From the NCBI RefSeq assembly GCF_902805515.1, contig NZ_CADCTE010000144.1, positions 1 through 64,000 on the forward strand: a DNA stretch of 64,000 nt, in the 5' to 3' direction. The number at the start of each line of letters is the position of its first letter. Positions within the stretch are counted from its first letter, which is position 1. This DNA comes from an uncultured Arthrobacter sp. (GTDB lineage: Bacteria; Actinomycetota; Actinomycetes; Actinomycetales; Micrococcaceae). The translations under genes were made by a program, and so were the position numbers. Positions 28,030 to 37,539 of this stretch are shown here, one piece after another. The notes under the pieces were generated by a model. That model did no database searches and was not told the DNA's origin. It was given only the letters and a program-made list of their open reading frames with translations.

Positions 28030-28839
28030 TCAGGCGATCCGGAGTGCCTCGAGGCGCTGTTCCAGGACCTGCGCGACGCCGTCGTCCTCGAAGGCCGGGG
28101 CTCGGAGGTTGGCCGCGGCAAGGGCGTCGGGGTGGCCCGAGGACATGGCGTAGCCCGATCCGGCCCATTGCAGCATCTGGATGTCGTTGGGCATGTCGCC
28201 GAAGGCGACGACGTCCTCCGCCGCAATGCCCAGGCCCTCCGCGTAGCGGGAGAGTGTCACGGCCTTGTTGATGCCGGGCACCGCCATTTCCAGCAGTGCG
28301 ATGCTCGGCGCCGAATGGGTGGTGGAGACGAGGTGCTCGACGGCGGGGGCGACGGTCCGCAGGAAGTCATCGGGTGTCACCTCGCGCTCCCGGGCAAGGA
28401 ACTTGATCACCTGTTCGCCGGGCAGCGACTCCTCGAAGGGAAGGGCCTGCACGCCGCCGAGCAGTTCGGAGGTGCCGGGTTCGGCGAAGCCGGACTCGAT
28501 TTTGAAGCCGTTGATCGTTTCGGCGGCGAATCCCGCCGCCGGGTACAGCCCGCGGATGATGTCGCGGGCCTCGATGATGCTCCCGGCGTCGAGGAGATGG
28601 GCATCGAGGACACGTTCGGCCCCCAGGTCGTAGGTCACCGCTCCGTTCGAGCAGATGACCGTGCCCTGGTGCTGCAGCTGCTTCCGCAGCGGATCGAGCC
28701 AGCGCGGAGGCCGGCCGGTCACGAAAACCACCTCGACTCCGGCGGCCGCGCAGTCCCGAAAGGCCTGAACCGTCCGTTCGCTCATCCTGCCGTCGTGGCC
28801 GACGATCGTGCCGTCAAGGTCGCTCGCCACGAGGCGCAT
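28030..28839 (-). CDS. HAD superfamily (Cof-type) hydrolase
   Basis: MRLVASDLDGTIVGHDGRMSERTVQAFRDCAAAGVEVVFVTGRPPRW...VVAFGDMPNDIQMLQWAGSGYAM. Confidence 0.95.
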   Translation of the reverse strand: MRLVASDLDGTIVGHDGRMSERTVQAFRDCAAAGVEVVFVTGRPPRWLDPLRKQLQHQGTVICSNGAVTYDLGAERVLDAHLLDAGSIIEARDIIRGLYPAAGFAAETINGFKIESGFAEPGTSELLGGVQALPFEESLPGEQVIKFLAREREVTPDDFLRTVAPAVEHLVSTTHSAPSIALLEMAVPGINKAVTLSRYAEGLGIAAEDVVAFGDMPNDIQMLQWAGSGYAMSSGHPDALAAANLRAPAFEDDGVAQVLEQRLEALRIA

Positions 28840-28913
28840 GCGTTACTCCTTCAGAAAGATGGGACATCAACCCTACCCCCGCCCGGGCGGGTGCCCGTAC
28901 CGGGCGCCGGCTG

Positions 28914-29837
28914 TCAGTGGTCGGTGAGTTCGTGCCGGGTCGGAGGGTTCGCTCCGGCCCGGGAGACGGTCACGGCCGCCGCGCGCGCCGCATAGGCCAG
29001 GACGCCGGTGAGCTGTGCGGTGGTGATGCGCCGCAGGTCGCTGCGCCGGTGTGCCCCGTCGAACTCAAGGTCGACGAGGGCGCCGAGCAGGGCTGCCATG
29101 AAGGAATCCCCGGCGCCCACGGTGTCCGTGACACTGGTGACCGGCGCGCTGACCTCTGCGCTGCCGGCGGCGCAGATACCCCACGGACCCTTCGAGCCGC
29201 GGGTGACAACCATCACCGACGGGCCAAGGGCCAGCCATTCCCGCGCCGATTCGAGGGCAGGGCGGCCGGGATAGAGCCATTCGAGGTCCTCATCCGAGGC
29301 CTTCACGACGTCGGACAGCGCCACGAACCGTTCGGCCTGGCTGCGGGCGAACCCGCGGTCCGCAATGATGCTCGGCCTGCAGTTGGGGTCATAGGAGATG
29401 GTGGCCAGCGGATGGGCCACCTCGACCAGGGCCAACACGTCCCCGGCCCCGGGGGCCAGCATTGTGGCGATGGATCCGACATGCAGCAGAGTGGTTCCCT
29501 GCAGCAGCGCCTCCCGGCGCTCGAGGAGACCGGGCAGTTCCCAGACGAGTTCGAACTGGTACGCCGCTCCGCCTGCGGGGTCGAGGCGGGCCGTTGCGAC
29601 ACTCGTGGGCTTCGAGTCGGGGCCGATCGGGAACAGCACCGAATTGTCCGAGAGGTAGCTGCGGATCAGGTGCCCGTAGTCGTCATCGCCGTACCGGCCG
29701 ATGAACTGCGCGGGGTGGCCCAGCCGGGCCAGGCCCACCGCGACGTTCATGGGGCTTCCTCCCACGTGCACGCGGGGCGGGGCGGTGTCGCTGACGACTT
29801 CGTCGATGAGGGTTTCCCCGATTACGGTGAGCACCAA
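28914..29837 (-). CDS. PfkB-family carbohydrate kinase (fructokinase-like)
   Basis: VHVGGSPMNVAVGLARLGHPAQFIGRYGDDDYGHLIRSYL...TDTVGAGDSFMAALLGAL. Confidence 0.95.
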   Translation of the reverse strand: MVLTVIGETLIDEVVSDTAPPRVHVGGSPMNVAVGLARLGHPAQFIGRYGDDDYGHLIRSYLSDNSVLFPIGPDSKPTSVATARLDPAGGAAYQFELVWELPGLLERREALLQGTTLLHVGSIATMLAPGAGDVLALVEVAHPLATISYDPNCRPSIIADRGFARSQAERFVALSDVVKASDEDLEWLYPGRPALESAREWLALGPSVMVVTRGSKGPWGICAAGSAEVSAPVTSVTDTVGAGDSFMAALLGALVDLEFDGAHRRSDLRRITTAQLTGVLAYAARAAAVTVSRAGANPPTRHELTDH

Positions 29838-29896
29838 TTCAAACTACCAGTCCGGGCTGAACGCGCGCTTGGAATGACGCCCGCTCCCGGCTGGAG

Positions 29897-30373
29897 TTAT
29901 CCGCCCTCCGGAATGGCTGTTTTTCCGGGCGGGGGCTTGCCCCGGAAGCGCCGGACACTGTAGATGATAAGGACCAGGGCGATCAGGGAGGACAGCACCA
30001 TGCTGATGCCGGTGGCCGAACCCCCGAAGAGCCACCACCTGGTTGCAAGGGGCCACCAGGCCGGTACCCCGGGCTGGACGGTCCAGACAACTCCGCACCC
30101 CATCACGGCGAAGGCGCAGAGGCAGCTCACGGCGATGCGCGGGATGGTTTTGACGCCGATGGCTGCCGCATGGAAGGCCCGTGCCTTCATGGGGGCAAGC
30201 CGCCGGCGTGCCCAGGCGTACTGCTGCGAGAGGATGGCGAGGCCGCCGACGAGCATCAGCAGGCCGGGGCCGGGAAGGACAAGCGCTGCGCAGCCAACAA
30301 CCACGCAGGTCCAGCCTGTCACTTCGATACCGGTGCGCCGCACCCACCCATGCACCCTGATTTTTGCGGCCAT
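29897..30373 (-). CDS. PGPGW/TIGR02611-like transmembrane protein
   Basis: GIEVTGWTCVVVGCAALVLPGPGLLMLVGGLAILSQQYAWARRRLAPMKARA; VLPGPGxxxLxxGLxxL motif. Confidence 0.85.
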   Translation of the reverse strand: MAAKIRVHGWVRRTGIEVTGWTCVVVGCAALVLPGPGLLMLVGGLAILSQQYAWARRRLAPMKARAFHAAAIGVKTIPRIAVSCLCAFAVMGCGVVWTVQPGVPAWWPLATRWWLFGGSATGISMVLSSLIALVLIIYSVRRFRGKPPPGKTAIPEGG

Positions 30374-30515
30374 TGACACAGGATGACACACGTTCCTGAA
30401 TGAATTCGACGGGCGGGACCTCCTCCGGGCGGAGCGGGGGAACAAAACGTAAAGTACATTCGTTTGCATATAAACCTCCGGTCGGGGGTGAAGTTCTTCG
30501 AAGAGGGGTTTGACG

Positions 30516-31520
30516 GTGACGGCAAATACGAGCGGTTTGCACCATGTGACGGCGATTGCGGGGGATCCGCAGCGTAATGTGGATTTCTATATCCGCGGCC
30601 TCGGGCTGCGCCTGGTGAAGCGGACGGTGAACTTCGACGATCCGGGCACCTACCACCTCTACTACGGGGACGAATCCGGCCGTCCGGGCTCGCTGCTGAC
30701 CTTCTTCCCCTGGAAGGGGGTACCGGCGGGAAGGATCGGCGCCGGACAGTCGACCACCACCGCGTTCTCGGTGCCCCAGGGCACCCTGGGCTGGTGGCAG
30801 AGCCACTTTCAGGACCTCGGCGTCGAGTCGCAGATCACCGGAAGCTCATCGGCGGAGGAGCGCCTGTCGTTGAGGGACCCGGACGGACTGCAGATCGACC
30901 TCGTGGCATCCTCCCTTGAGGACCCCCGGGACCCGTGGGACTCGGCGTCGGTCCCGGCGCAGTACGCTGTGCGCGGACAGCACTCCTCGGTGCTGACGGT
31001 TGCCGACCCCGAAGGCACCCTCGCGACCCTGACCCAGGACCTCGGCCTGGACATCCTCTCGGAGGGTGCGGACCGGTACCGGCTCTCGACCGGCGCAGGC
31101 GAGCCGGGCACCGTGGTCGACGTGATCGCCGACCCGCGCGCCGACCGCGGCCTGATTGCCGGAGGCACCGTGCACCACGTTGCCTTCCGCGTCCCGGACA
31201 AGGCCACCCAGGCGGCCTGGCGGGACGAACTGACCTCCCGAGGGCACGCCGTGACCGAGATCCTCGACCGGCAGTACTTCACCTCGATCTACTTCCGCGA
31301 ACCGGGCGGAACCCTGTTCGAAATCGCCACCGACACCCCAGGCTTCAATATCGATGAACCGCTGCTCGAGCTGGGACGCGGCCTGAAGCTGCCGCCGTGG
31401 CTTGAGCCCAGCCGCGAGGCCATCGCCGCCGCCGTGGCCCCGCTGACCCTGCCCGGGGAAAACAACCCCGAGCTTCCCGCCTCCACCAGGGACACCGTAA
31501 CGGAGCCGGCAGATGACTGA
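30516..31520 (+). CDS. Ring-cleaving dioxygenase, VOC superfamily (MhqO/MhqE-like)
   Basis: LHHVTAIAGDPQRNVDFYIRGLGLRLVKRTVNFDDPGTYHLYYGDESGRPGSLLTFFPW...GTVHHVAFRVPD...REPGGTLFEIATDTPGF. Start GTG 30516 or TTG 30510. Confidence 0.92.
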   Translation: MTANTSGLHHVTAIAGDPQRNVDFYIRGLGLRLVKRTVNFDDPGTYHLYYGDESGRPGSLLTFFPWKGVPAGRIGAGQSTTTAFSVPQGTLGWWQSHFQDLGVESQITGSSSAEERLSLRDPDGLQIDLVASSLEDPRDPWDSASVPAQYAVRGQHSSVLTVADPEGTLATLTQDLGLDILSEGADRYRLSTGAGEPGTVVDVIADPRADRGLIAGGTVHHVAFRVPDKATQAAWRDELTSRGHAVTEILDRQYFTSIYFREPGGTLFEIATDTPGFNIDEPLLELGRGLKLPPWLEPSREAIAAAVAPLTLPGENNPELPASTRDTVTEPADD

Positions 31521-32160
31521 GATCCCGGCCCCCTCGGCACACCCGTTGCCCCACGTTTTCGAGCCCGGCGACCCCGGGACTCCTGTCCTGCTGCTCCTGC
31601 ACGGCACCGGCGGCACCGAGCACGACCTGCTCCCCCTGGCCCCGCGCCTGTCCCCCGGGGCCGGAATCCTCTCCCCCCGCGGGCCGGTGAGCGAGAACGG
31701 CATGAACCGGTGGTTCCGCCGCCTGCGGGAGGGCGTGTTCGACACCGCCGACGTGGTCGCCCGGGCCGGGGAACTTGCAGGCTTCCTCGGCTGGGCCCGG
31801 GAGGCCTACGGCCTCGGGGACCGGCCGGTGACCGCCGTGGGCTTCTCCAACGGGGCCAATATCGCCCTGGCCACCGCACTGCTCCACCCCGGGGAACTCG
31901 ACCGGGTGGTGGCCTTCTCGGGTATGTATCCCCTGGACGCGCACCCCGTCGACGCCGACCTGGCCGGCACCCGCGTGGCACTGTTCAACGGCGCCGAGGA
32001 CCCAATGGCACCCCAGGACAGCGTCGAACGGCTCACCGGCGTCCTCCAGTCCCGCGGCGCCGACGTCGAGCGTGTTACCCACCCGGGCGGGCACGGAATC
32101 ACCGCCGACGATCTCACGGCCGCCGCGCTGTGGATGAGTCGGGATGGAGCCGTAAGGTGA
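31513..32160 (+). CDS. Alpha/beta hydrolase (phospholipase/carboxylesterase, MhqD-like)
   Basis: VLLLLHGTGGTEHDLLPLAPRLSPGAGILSPRGPVSENGMNRWFRRL...VTAVGFSNGANIALATAL...THPGGHGI. Confidence 0.92.
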   Translation: MTEIPAPSAHPLPHVFEPGDPGTPVLLLLHGTGGTEHDLLPLAPRLSPGAGILSPRGPVSENGMNRWFRRLREGVFDTADVVARAGELAGFLGWAREAYGLGDRPVTAVGFSNGANIALATALLHPGELDRVVAFSGMYPLDAHPVDADLAGTRVALFNGAEDPMAPQDSVERLTGVLQSRGADVERVTHPGGHGITADDLTAAALWMSRDGAVR

Positions 32161-32164
32161 AATC

Positions 32165-32956
32165 ATGACTACACCGAGCTCAACCGCTTCCCTGTCCGCC
32201 AAGGCCGAGGCGTTCCTCAGCCTCCACCGGGCCCCGGAGGTCCTGCAGGTCGTCAACGTGTGGGATGCCATTTCCGCCAAGACCATCGCCGACGTTCCCG
32301 GAACCCGTGCGCTGGCCACGGCGGGCCACTCCATCGCGTCGAGCCTGGGGTACCAGGACGGCACCGTCCCCCTCGATCTGATGATCGATGCCGTCTCGCG
32401 CATTGCGGCGGCGACCGAGCTGCCCGTCAGCGCCGACCTCGACGCCGGGTACGGCAACGCGGGCGAGACCGTGCGGCGTGCCATCGGCGTGGGCATCATC
32501 GGCGCCAATATCGAGGACCGGATGGAGCCCCTGGCCGACTCCGTGGCGAAGATGGAGGCGGCGGTCAAGGCAGGCGAGGCGGAGCGCGTCCCCTTCGTGC
32601 TCAACGCCCGCACCGACGCGTTCGTCCGCGGTGCCGGGCGTGACCCCAAGGACGTCCTCGCCGAGGCCATCGAGCGCGGCAGGGCCTACCTCGAGGTCGG
32701 CGCGTCGACCGTCTTCGTCCCGGGCCTCTTCGACGAGGACACGGTGCGGGCCCTGGTCGAGGGAATCGGCCACAACCGGCTCAGCGTCATCGGGGTTCCG
32801 GGTTCACTTCCTCCCGCCAAGCTCCAGGAACTCGGCGTGGCCCGCATCTCCTACGGCCCCTTCACCCAGCGGGTGGCCCTGACCGCCCTCGCCGACACCG
32901 CGGCGGACCTGCTGCGCGGCGGGGTGCTGCCCGAGGGCATCCGCCCGCTCAACTAG
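32165..32956 (+). CDS. Isocitrate lyase/phosphoenolpyruvate mutase family protein
   Basis: LQVVNVWDAISAKTIADVPGTRALATAGHSIASSLGYQDG...LPVSADLDAGYGNAGETVRRAIGVGIIGANIEDRM. Confidence 0.93.
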   Translation: MTTPSSTASLSAKAEAFLSLHRAPEVLQVVNVWDAISAKTIADVPGTRALATAGHSIASSLGYQDGTVPLDLMIDAVSRIAAATELPVSADLDAGYGNAGETVRRAIGVGIIGANIEDRMEPLADSVAKMEAAVKAGEAERVPFVLNARTDAFVRGAGRDPKDVLAEAIERGRAYLEVGASTVFVPGLFDEDTVRALVEGIGHNRLSVIGVPGSLPPAKLQELGVARISYGPFTQRVALTALADTAADLLRGGVLPEGIRPLN

Positions 32957-32959
32957 GGA

Positions 32960-33856
32960 TTACCCGGCGGAATCCTGCCGCGTGGTGGCGGCCTTGTCGA
33001 CGGCCGCCACCACGCGCTCCCACGCTTCGGTGCCGGGAGTGATCATCGCGAAATGGTCGCCCGGAATCACCAGGAGCTCCGCCGCCGCGCCCGCCTGCGT
33101 GGCGGCGGCCACGTAGCTTTCGGCCTGGCTCAGCGGAACCGTGGTGTCCTCCTCCCCGTGCAGCGCGTAGACGGGCACGGGGAGCGGCACCGCGTCCAGG
33201 GGATCGGCCCACCGGTACCGTTCCGGCTCGGCCGTCGGGGAAGCGCCAAGCAGGTCCTCGACGGCGCCGTTGCTGAGGTTAAGGTCGTGCGCCTCGGCGA
33301 GATTGAGCACCCCCGACTGGCTCACGACCGCAGTCAAGGGCACCGCCGCCGGGCCCGCGCCCGGGGCATCGGCGGGAAGGGAGTCGCGTCCTGCCGCCCA
33401 CACGGCGAGGTGGCCGCCGGCGGAGTGGCCCAGGGCCGTCACGGTCGTGAGGTCGAGTCCGTGCCGCGCCGCCGCCTCGGTGAGAAGGTCGATCCCGGCT
33501 GCGATGTCCTCGAAGGTCCCCGGCCAGCCGCCGCCGTTGCCGACCCGGCGGTACTCGAGGTTCCAGCAGGCGTAGCCCCGGTCCGCCAGGTCCCGGGCCA
33601 GCGGTTCGCCGAGTTCGGCACCGTAGGTCGAACGCCAGTAGCCGCCGTGGATGATCACCACCACCCCCGGCTTTGACGCCGGCGAGGGCAGGTAGAGGTC
33701 CGCGAACTGGCTCGGGTCGGACCCGTAGCGGTAGCGCCGGGCGGCGCCGTCGGCCGGCGTCCCGGCACGTTCGGCCGGGCGGGCGCAGCCGGGCAGCACC
33801 GCCGCCCCCAGCGCGCCGAGGAGTGCCAATACGTTGCGTCGTCCCGGCTGGTTCAC
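32960..33856 (-). CDS. Alpha/beta hydrolase with lipoprotein-like signal
   Basis: LLGALGAAVLPGCARPAERAG lipobox-like; VVIIHGGYWRSTYGAELGEPLARDLADRGYACWNLEYRRVG...ALGHSAGGHLAVWAAG. Confidence 0.9.
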   Translation of the reverse strand: MNQPGRRNVLALLGALGAAVLPGCARPAERAGTPADGAARRYRYGSDPSQFADLYLPSPASKPGVVVIIHGGYWRSTYGAELGEPLARDLADRGYACWNLEYRRVGNGGGWPGTFEDIAAGIDLLTEAAARHGLDLTTVTALGHSAGGHLAVWAAGRDSLPADAPGAGPAAVPLTAVVSQSGVLNLAEAHDLNLSNGAVEDLLGASPTAEPERYRWADPLDAVPLPVPVYALHGEEDTTVPLSQAESYVAAATQAGAAAELLVIPGDHFAMITPGTEAWERVVAAVDKAATTRQDSAG

Positions 33857-33922
33857 ACCGGAAGCATAACCGTCGCGGGCGGCGGCTAGGATTGCAGAAA
33901 CGCCGAGACCAGGAGGCCCTTT

Positions 33923-35035
33923 GTGAGCGCGTGGGATGACCTCGACGACCGCCTGCGCCCGGCGGTCGAAGCGTCGACGCGTGAGTTCATGCGGGTGCGG
34001 CCCCAGCTCGAGGCGGTGACCGAGGAGATGCGCCGCAGCATCTCGGCGATCTTCGACCCCTCGGACCTGCGGCCCCTGTTCGTCACCGCGCGCACCAAGA
34101 CCGTCGAATCCTTCCGCGACAAGGCCTCACGGACACTCGCGCCGACCGAGCCGGGGGCGCTGCCGGTGCTCGTCTTCCCCGACCCGCTGCGCAACCTCAC
34201 CGACCTCGTCGGGATCCGGGTCATCACCACCCTCCCCCATGAGGTGGACCTCGCCGCGAACCTCATCAAGCGCCAGCGGCAGGACTTCGACTGCCGCGGG
34301 GACCGCGAGAAGGACATCGGGTCGATCGAATCGGGCACCTACGGGTACTCGAGCCGGCACCTGATCATGCGCAGCATCCACAACGACGTAGTCCGGCGGT
34401 ACCAGCAGGCCCTTGACCCGGACTCGAAGGCCGGCGGCAGTTACCTCTTCGAGGTGCAGGTCCGCACCGTCCTCGCCCACGCCTGGTCGGAGATTGAACA
34501 CGACATCCGCTTCAAGGCCTCCAATCCCAAGGCGTGGAGTCCTTACTTCGACCGGCAGTTCACCGGGACGGCCGCGATGCTCGAAACCGTCGAGTCTGCC
34601 TTCGCCGAGCTCCACGAACGCTACGAGACGGTGACCGGGTTCTGGGACGAGGCCGGGGAGGGCAGCGCGCCGCTGACCCCCAACCGCATCCGGCACGTCT
34701 GGCAGACCCTGCTGCCCCACGTCGACCGCAAGGCCGACGACAACTGGGGCTGGACCGCCGAACTCCTTGCCGCCCACGGGCTGAAGACCACCCTCGAACT
34801 CGTGGCCCTGCTGCAGGCCGACACCATCACCACTGTGCGCCGGGCGCTCGACCACCGGTACTCCCCCGGCCCCGACCGGCTGCTCGACGACATGCTGCTG
34901 TGGCACTACGGGCAGCGCCACATCGACCTCACGGCCGAGGCCCCCGACGCGGAGTCCACACCGCGCCGGGACAGCCTGCAGCGCAGGATGCGCTCGATGC
35001 AGAACTACCGGGCCCTGCAGGAGAACTCCCGCTAG
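33923..35035 (+). CDS. Stand-alone RelA/SpoT-domain (p)ppGpp synthetase-like protein
   Basis: DPLRNLTDLVGIRVITTLPHEVDLAANLIKRQ...GYSSRHLIMRS...FEVQVRTVLAHAWSEIEHDIRFK; RelA_SpoT synthetase motifs with no HD, TGS or ACT seen. Confidence 0.88.
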   Translation: MSAWDDLDDRLRPAVEASTREFMRVRPQLEAVTEEMRRSISAIFDPSDLRPLFVTARTKTVESFRDKASRTLAPTEPGALPVLVFPDPLRNLTDLVGIRVITTLPHEVDLAANLIKRQRQDFDCRGDREKDIGSIESGTYGYSSRHLIMRSIHNDVVRRYQQALDPDSKAGGSYLFEVQVRTVLAHAWSEIEHDIRFKASNPKAWSPYFDRQFTGTAAMLETVESAFAELHERYETVTGFWDEAGEGSAPLTPNRIRHVWQTLLPHVDRKADDNWGWTAELLAAHGLKTTLELVALLQADTITTVRRALDHRYSPGPDRLLDDMLLWHYGQRHIDLTAEAPDAESTPRRDSLQRRMRSMQNYRALQENSR

Positions 35036-35055
35036 TTTCTCCGCTCACCGGTGCC

Positions 35056-35107
35056 GGTCACTCGTTCCGGTCACTGGTTACGGTCACTGGTTACGGTCAC
35101 TGGTTCT
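35056..35107. repeat. 13-nt tandem repeat ggtcactggttac (about 4 units)
   Basis: Units ggtcactcgttcc, ggtcactggttac, ggtcactggttac, ggtcactggttct between convergent genes, overlapping the 3' end of the phosphoketolase gene. Confidence 0.9.
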
Positions 35108-37484
35108 GTGCGTCATCGGGCGAGGACTCATCGAGAGTCCAGCCGGTGATGAAGTCCGCGTCCTCCCCGGCGTCCCGGGTGTGCTGCCAGGCGCGCTGCC
35201 GCTGGTCCTGCAGCGACTGGCGCAGCGAGGCCTGGGTGGAACCGAGCGACGGGACCCGATCGATCACGTCCATGGCCAGCGAGTACCGGTCGATCTGGTT
35301 CAGCATCGCCATGTCGAAGGGCGTGGTGGTCGTCCCCTCCTCCTTGTAGCCGCGGACGTGGAGGTTCGCGTGGTTGGTCCTCCGGTAGGTCAGGCGGTGG
35401 ATCAGCCACGGGTAGCCGTGGTAGGCGAAGATCACGGGCCGATCCGTGGTGAACAGGTTGTCGAACGCCCGCGCCTTCAGCCCGTGCGGGTGCTCGGCGT
35501 CGTCCTGCAGCCGCATCAGGTCCACCACATTGACCACCCGGATCTTCAGCGACGGAATGCCGGCCTTGAGGAGGCCCGCCGCCGCGACCGTCTCGAGCGT
35601 GGGCACGTCACCGGCACAGCCGAGGACGACGTCGGGTTCCGCTCCGGCATCCTCGCGGCCGGCGAAGTCCCACACCCCGATGCCGCGTCGAACGTGCAGG
35701 CGGGCTTCCTCGGGCCCGAGCCAGGTGGGATTGGGCTGCTTGCCGGTGAGGATTACGTTGACCGTGTCCCGGGTCTTCATGCAGTGTTCGGTCACGGCCA
35801 GCATGGTGTTGGTGTCCGGCGGCAGGTAGACGCGGATCACGTCTGCCTTCTTGTTCACCACGTGGTCGATGAACCCGGGGTCCTGATGGGAGAACCCGTT
35901 GTGGTCCTGCTGCCATACATGGCTGGAGAGCAGGTAGTTGAAGGAGGCGATCGGACGGCGCCAGGACAGGTCCTGGTGCACCTTGAGCCACTTGGCGAAC
36001 TGGTTGAACATCGAGTCGACGATGTGAACGAACGCCTCGTAACAGTTGAACACCCCGTGCCGGCCGGTGAGCAGGTAGCCCTCGAGCCAGCCCTGGCAGA
36101 GGTGCTCGCTGAGCACCTCAAGGACCCGGCCCGAGCGGGCCAGGTGCTCGTCGACGTCCTCGGTGCGCGCCTGCCAGGCCTTGTCGGTGACGTCATAGAC
36201 CGCCGAGAGCCGGTTGGACGCCGTCTCGTCGGGGCCAAAGACGCGGAAGTTCGTGGGGTTCGCCGCGATGATGTCGCGCAGGTACCCGCCGACGGTGATC
36301 ATCGGGCTCACCTTTTCGCTGCCCGGTGAGCTCACCTTTACGGCGTGGTCGAAGTAGTCGGGCAGCTTGAGGTCCCGCAGCAGCCAGCCGCCGTTGGCGT
36401 AGGGGGTGGCGCTCATCCGCAGGTCGCCTTCCGGCGCGAGGGAGGCGAGATCGGGGCGCAGCTCCCCGGTTTCGGTGAAGAGCTCCTCCGGTCCGTAGGA
36501 GCGCATCCACTCCTCGAGCTGGCGCAGGTGCCCGGGGTTGGTGTGGATCTCCGACAGCGGCACCTGATGCGAGCGCCAGGTGCCCTCGACCTGTTTGCCG
36601 TCGACGACGTCGGGCCCGGTCCAGCCCTTGGGTGAGCGCAGGACGATCATGGGCCAGCGGGGCGTGCCCTCCGGAAGGTCTCCGCCGGACCGGGCCTGCT
36701 GCTGGATGTCCCGGATCCGGGCGAGGCATTCGTCAAGGGCCGCCGCGAAGTCCCGGTGGGCCTGTGCGGTGGCACGCGGGTCTCCAACGGTGACGAAGTG
36801 GGGCTCGTAGCCGTAGCCGGACATCAACTGCCGCAGCTGGTCCTCGGGCATGCGGGCCAGCACCGTGGGGTTGGCGATCTTGTAGCCGTTGAGGTGCAGG
36901 ATCGGAAGCACGGCGCCATCGAGGGCGGGGTTGAGGAAGTTGTTGGAGTGCCAGCTTGCCGCCAGCGGGCCGGTTTCGGCCTCGCCGTCACCCACCACGG
37001 CCACGGCGAGGAGGTCGGGGTTGTCGAACACGGCACCGTAGGCGTGGACGAGGGCGTAGCCGAGCTCGCCGCCCTCGTGGATCGAGCCGGGCGACTCGGG
37101 GGCCGCGTGGGAGGGGATGCCGCCGGGGTAGCTGAACTGCTTGAACAGGTCCCTGAGGCCGGTTTCGTCCGTGCCGATGTGGGAGTACACCTCGGAATAC
37201 GTTCCCTCGAGCCACGCGTTGGCGACGTTGGCCGGCCCGCCGTGCCCTGGGCCGGTGACGAACAGCATCGCCTGCCGCTGCTCCCGGATCACCCGGTTCA
37301 GGTGGGCGTAGACAAAGTTCAGGCCCGGAGTGGTCCCCCAGTGGCCCAGCAGCCGGGCCTTCACGTCGCTGCTCTCCAGCGGGCGCCTCAGCAGCGGGTT
37401 GTCCCGGAGGTAGATCTGGCCGACGGAAAGGTAGTTCGCGGCCCGCCACCAGGCATCCAGCCGGTCGACATCGGGTTCAGGCAT
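35097..37484 (-). CDS. xfp: Phosphoketolase family protein
   Basis: [102 protein letters not shown]. Confidence 0.98.
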   Translation of the reverse strand: MPEPDVDRLDAWWRAANYLSVGQIYLRDNPLLRRPLESSDVKARLLGHWGTTPGLNFVYAHLNRVIREQRQAMLFVTGPGHGGPANVANAWLEGTYSEVYSHIGTDETGLRDLFKQFSYPGGIPSHAAPESPGSIHEGGELGYALVHAYGAVFDNPDLLAVAVVGDGEAETGPLAASWHSNNFLNPALDGAVLPILHLNGYKIANPTVLARMPEDQLRQLMSGYGYEPHFVTVGDPRATAQAHRDFAAALDECLARIRDIQQQARSGGDLPEGTPRWPMIVLRSPKGWTGPDVVDGKQVEGTWRSHQVPLSEIHTNPGHLRQLEEWMRSYGPEELFTETGELRPDLASLAPEGDLRMSATPYANGGWLLRDLKLPDYFDHAVKVSSPGSEKVSPMITVGGYLRDIIAANPTNFRVFGPDETASNRLSAVYDVTDKAWQARTEDVDEHLARSGRVLEVLSEHLCQGWLEGYLLTGRHGVFNCYEAFVHIVDSMFNQFAKWLKVHQDLSWRRPIASFNYLLSSHVWQQDHNGFSHQDPGFIDHVVNKKADVIRVYLPPDTNTMLAVTEHCMKTRDTVNVILTGKQPNPTWLGPEEARLHVRRGIGVWDFAGREDAGAEPDVVLGCAGDVPTLETVAAAGLLKAGIPSLKIRVVNVVDLMRLQDDAEHPHGLKARAFDNLFTTDRPVIFAYHGYPWLIHRLTYRRTNHANLHVRGYKEEGTTTTPFDMAMLNQIDRYSLAMDVIDRVPSLGSTQASLRQSLQDQRQRAWQHTRDAGEDADFITGWTLDESSPDDAQNQ

Positions 37485-37539
37485 GGTGTTCCTCCTCGGG
37501 TTTGACGACGCCGGCGGAGGGTCCTCCGACGGCCGGTTC

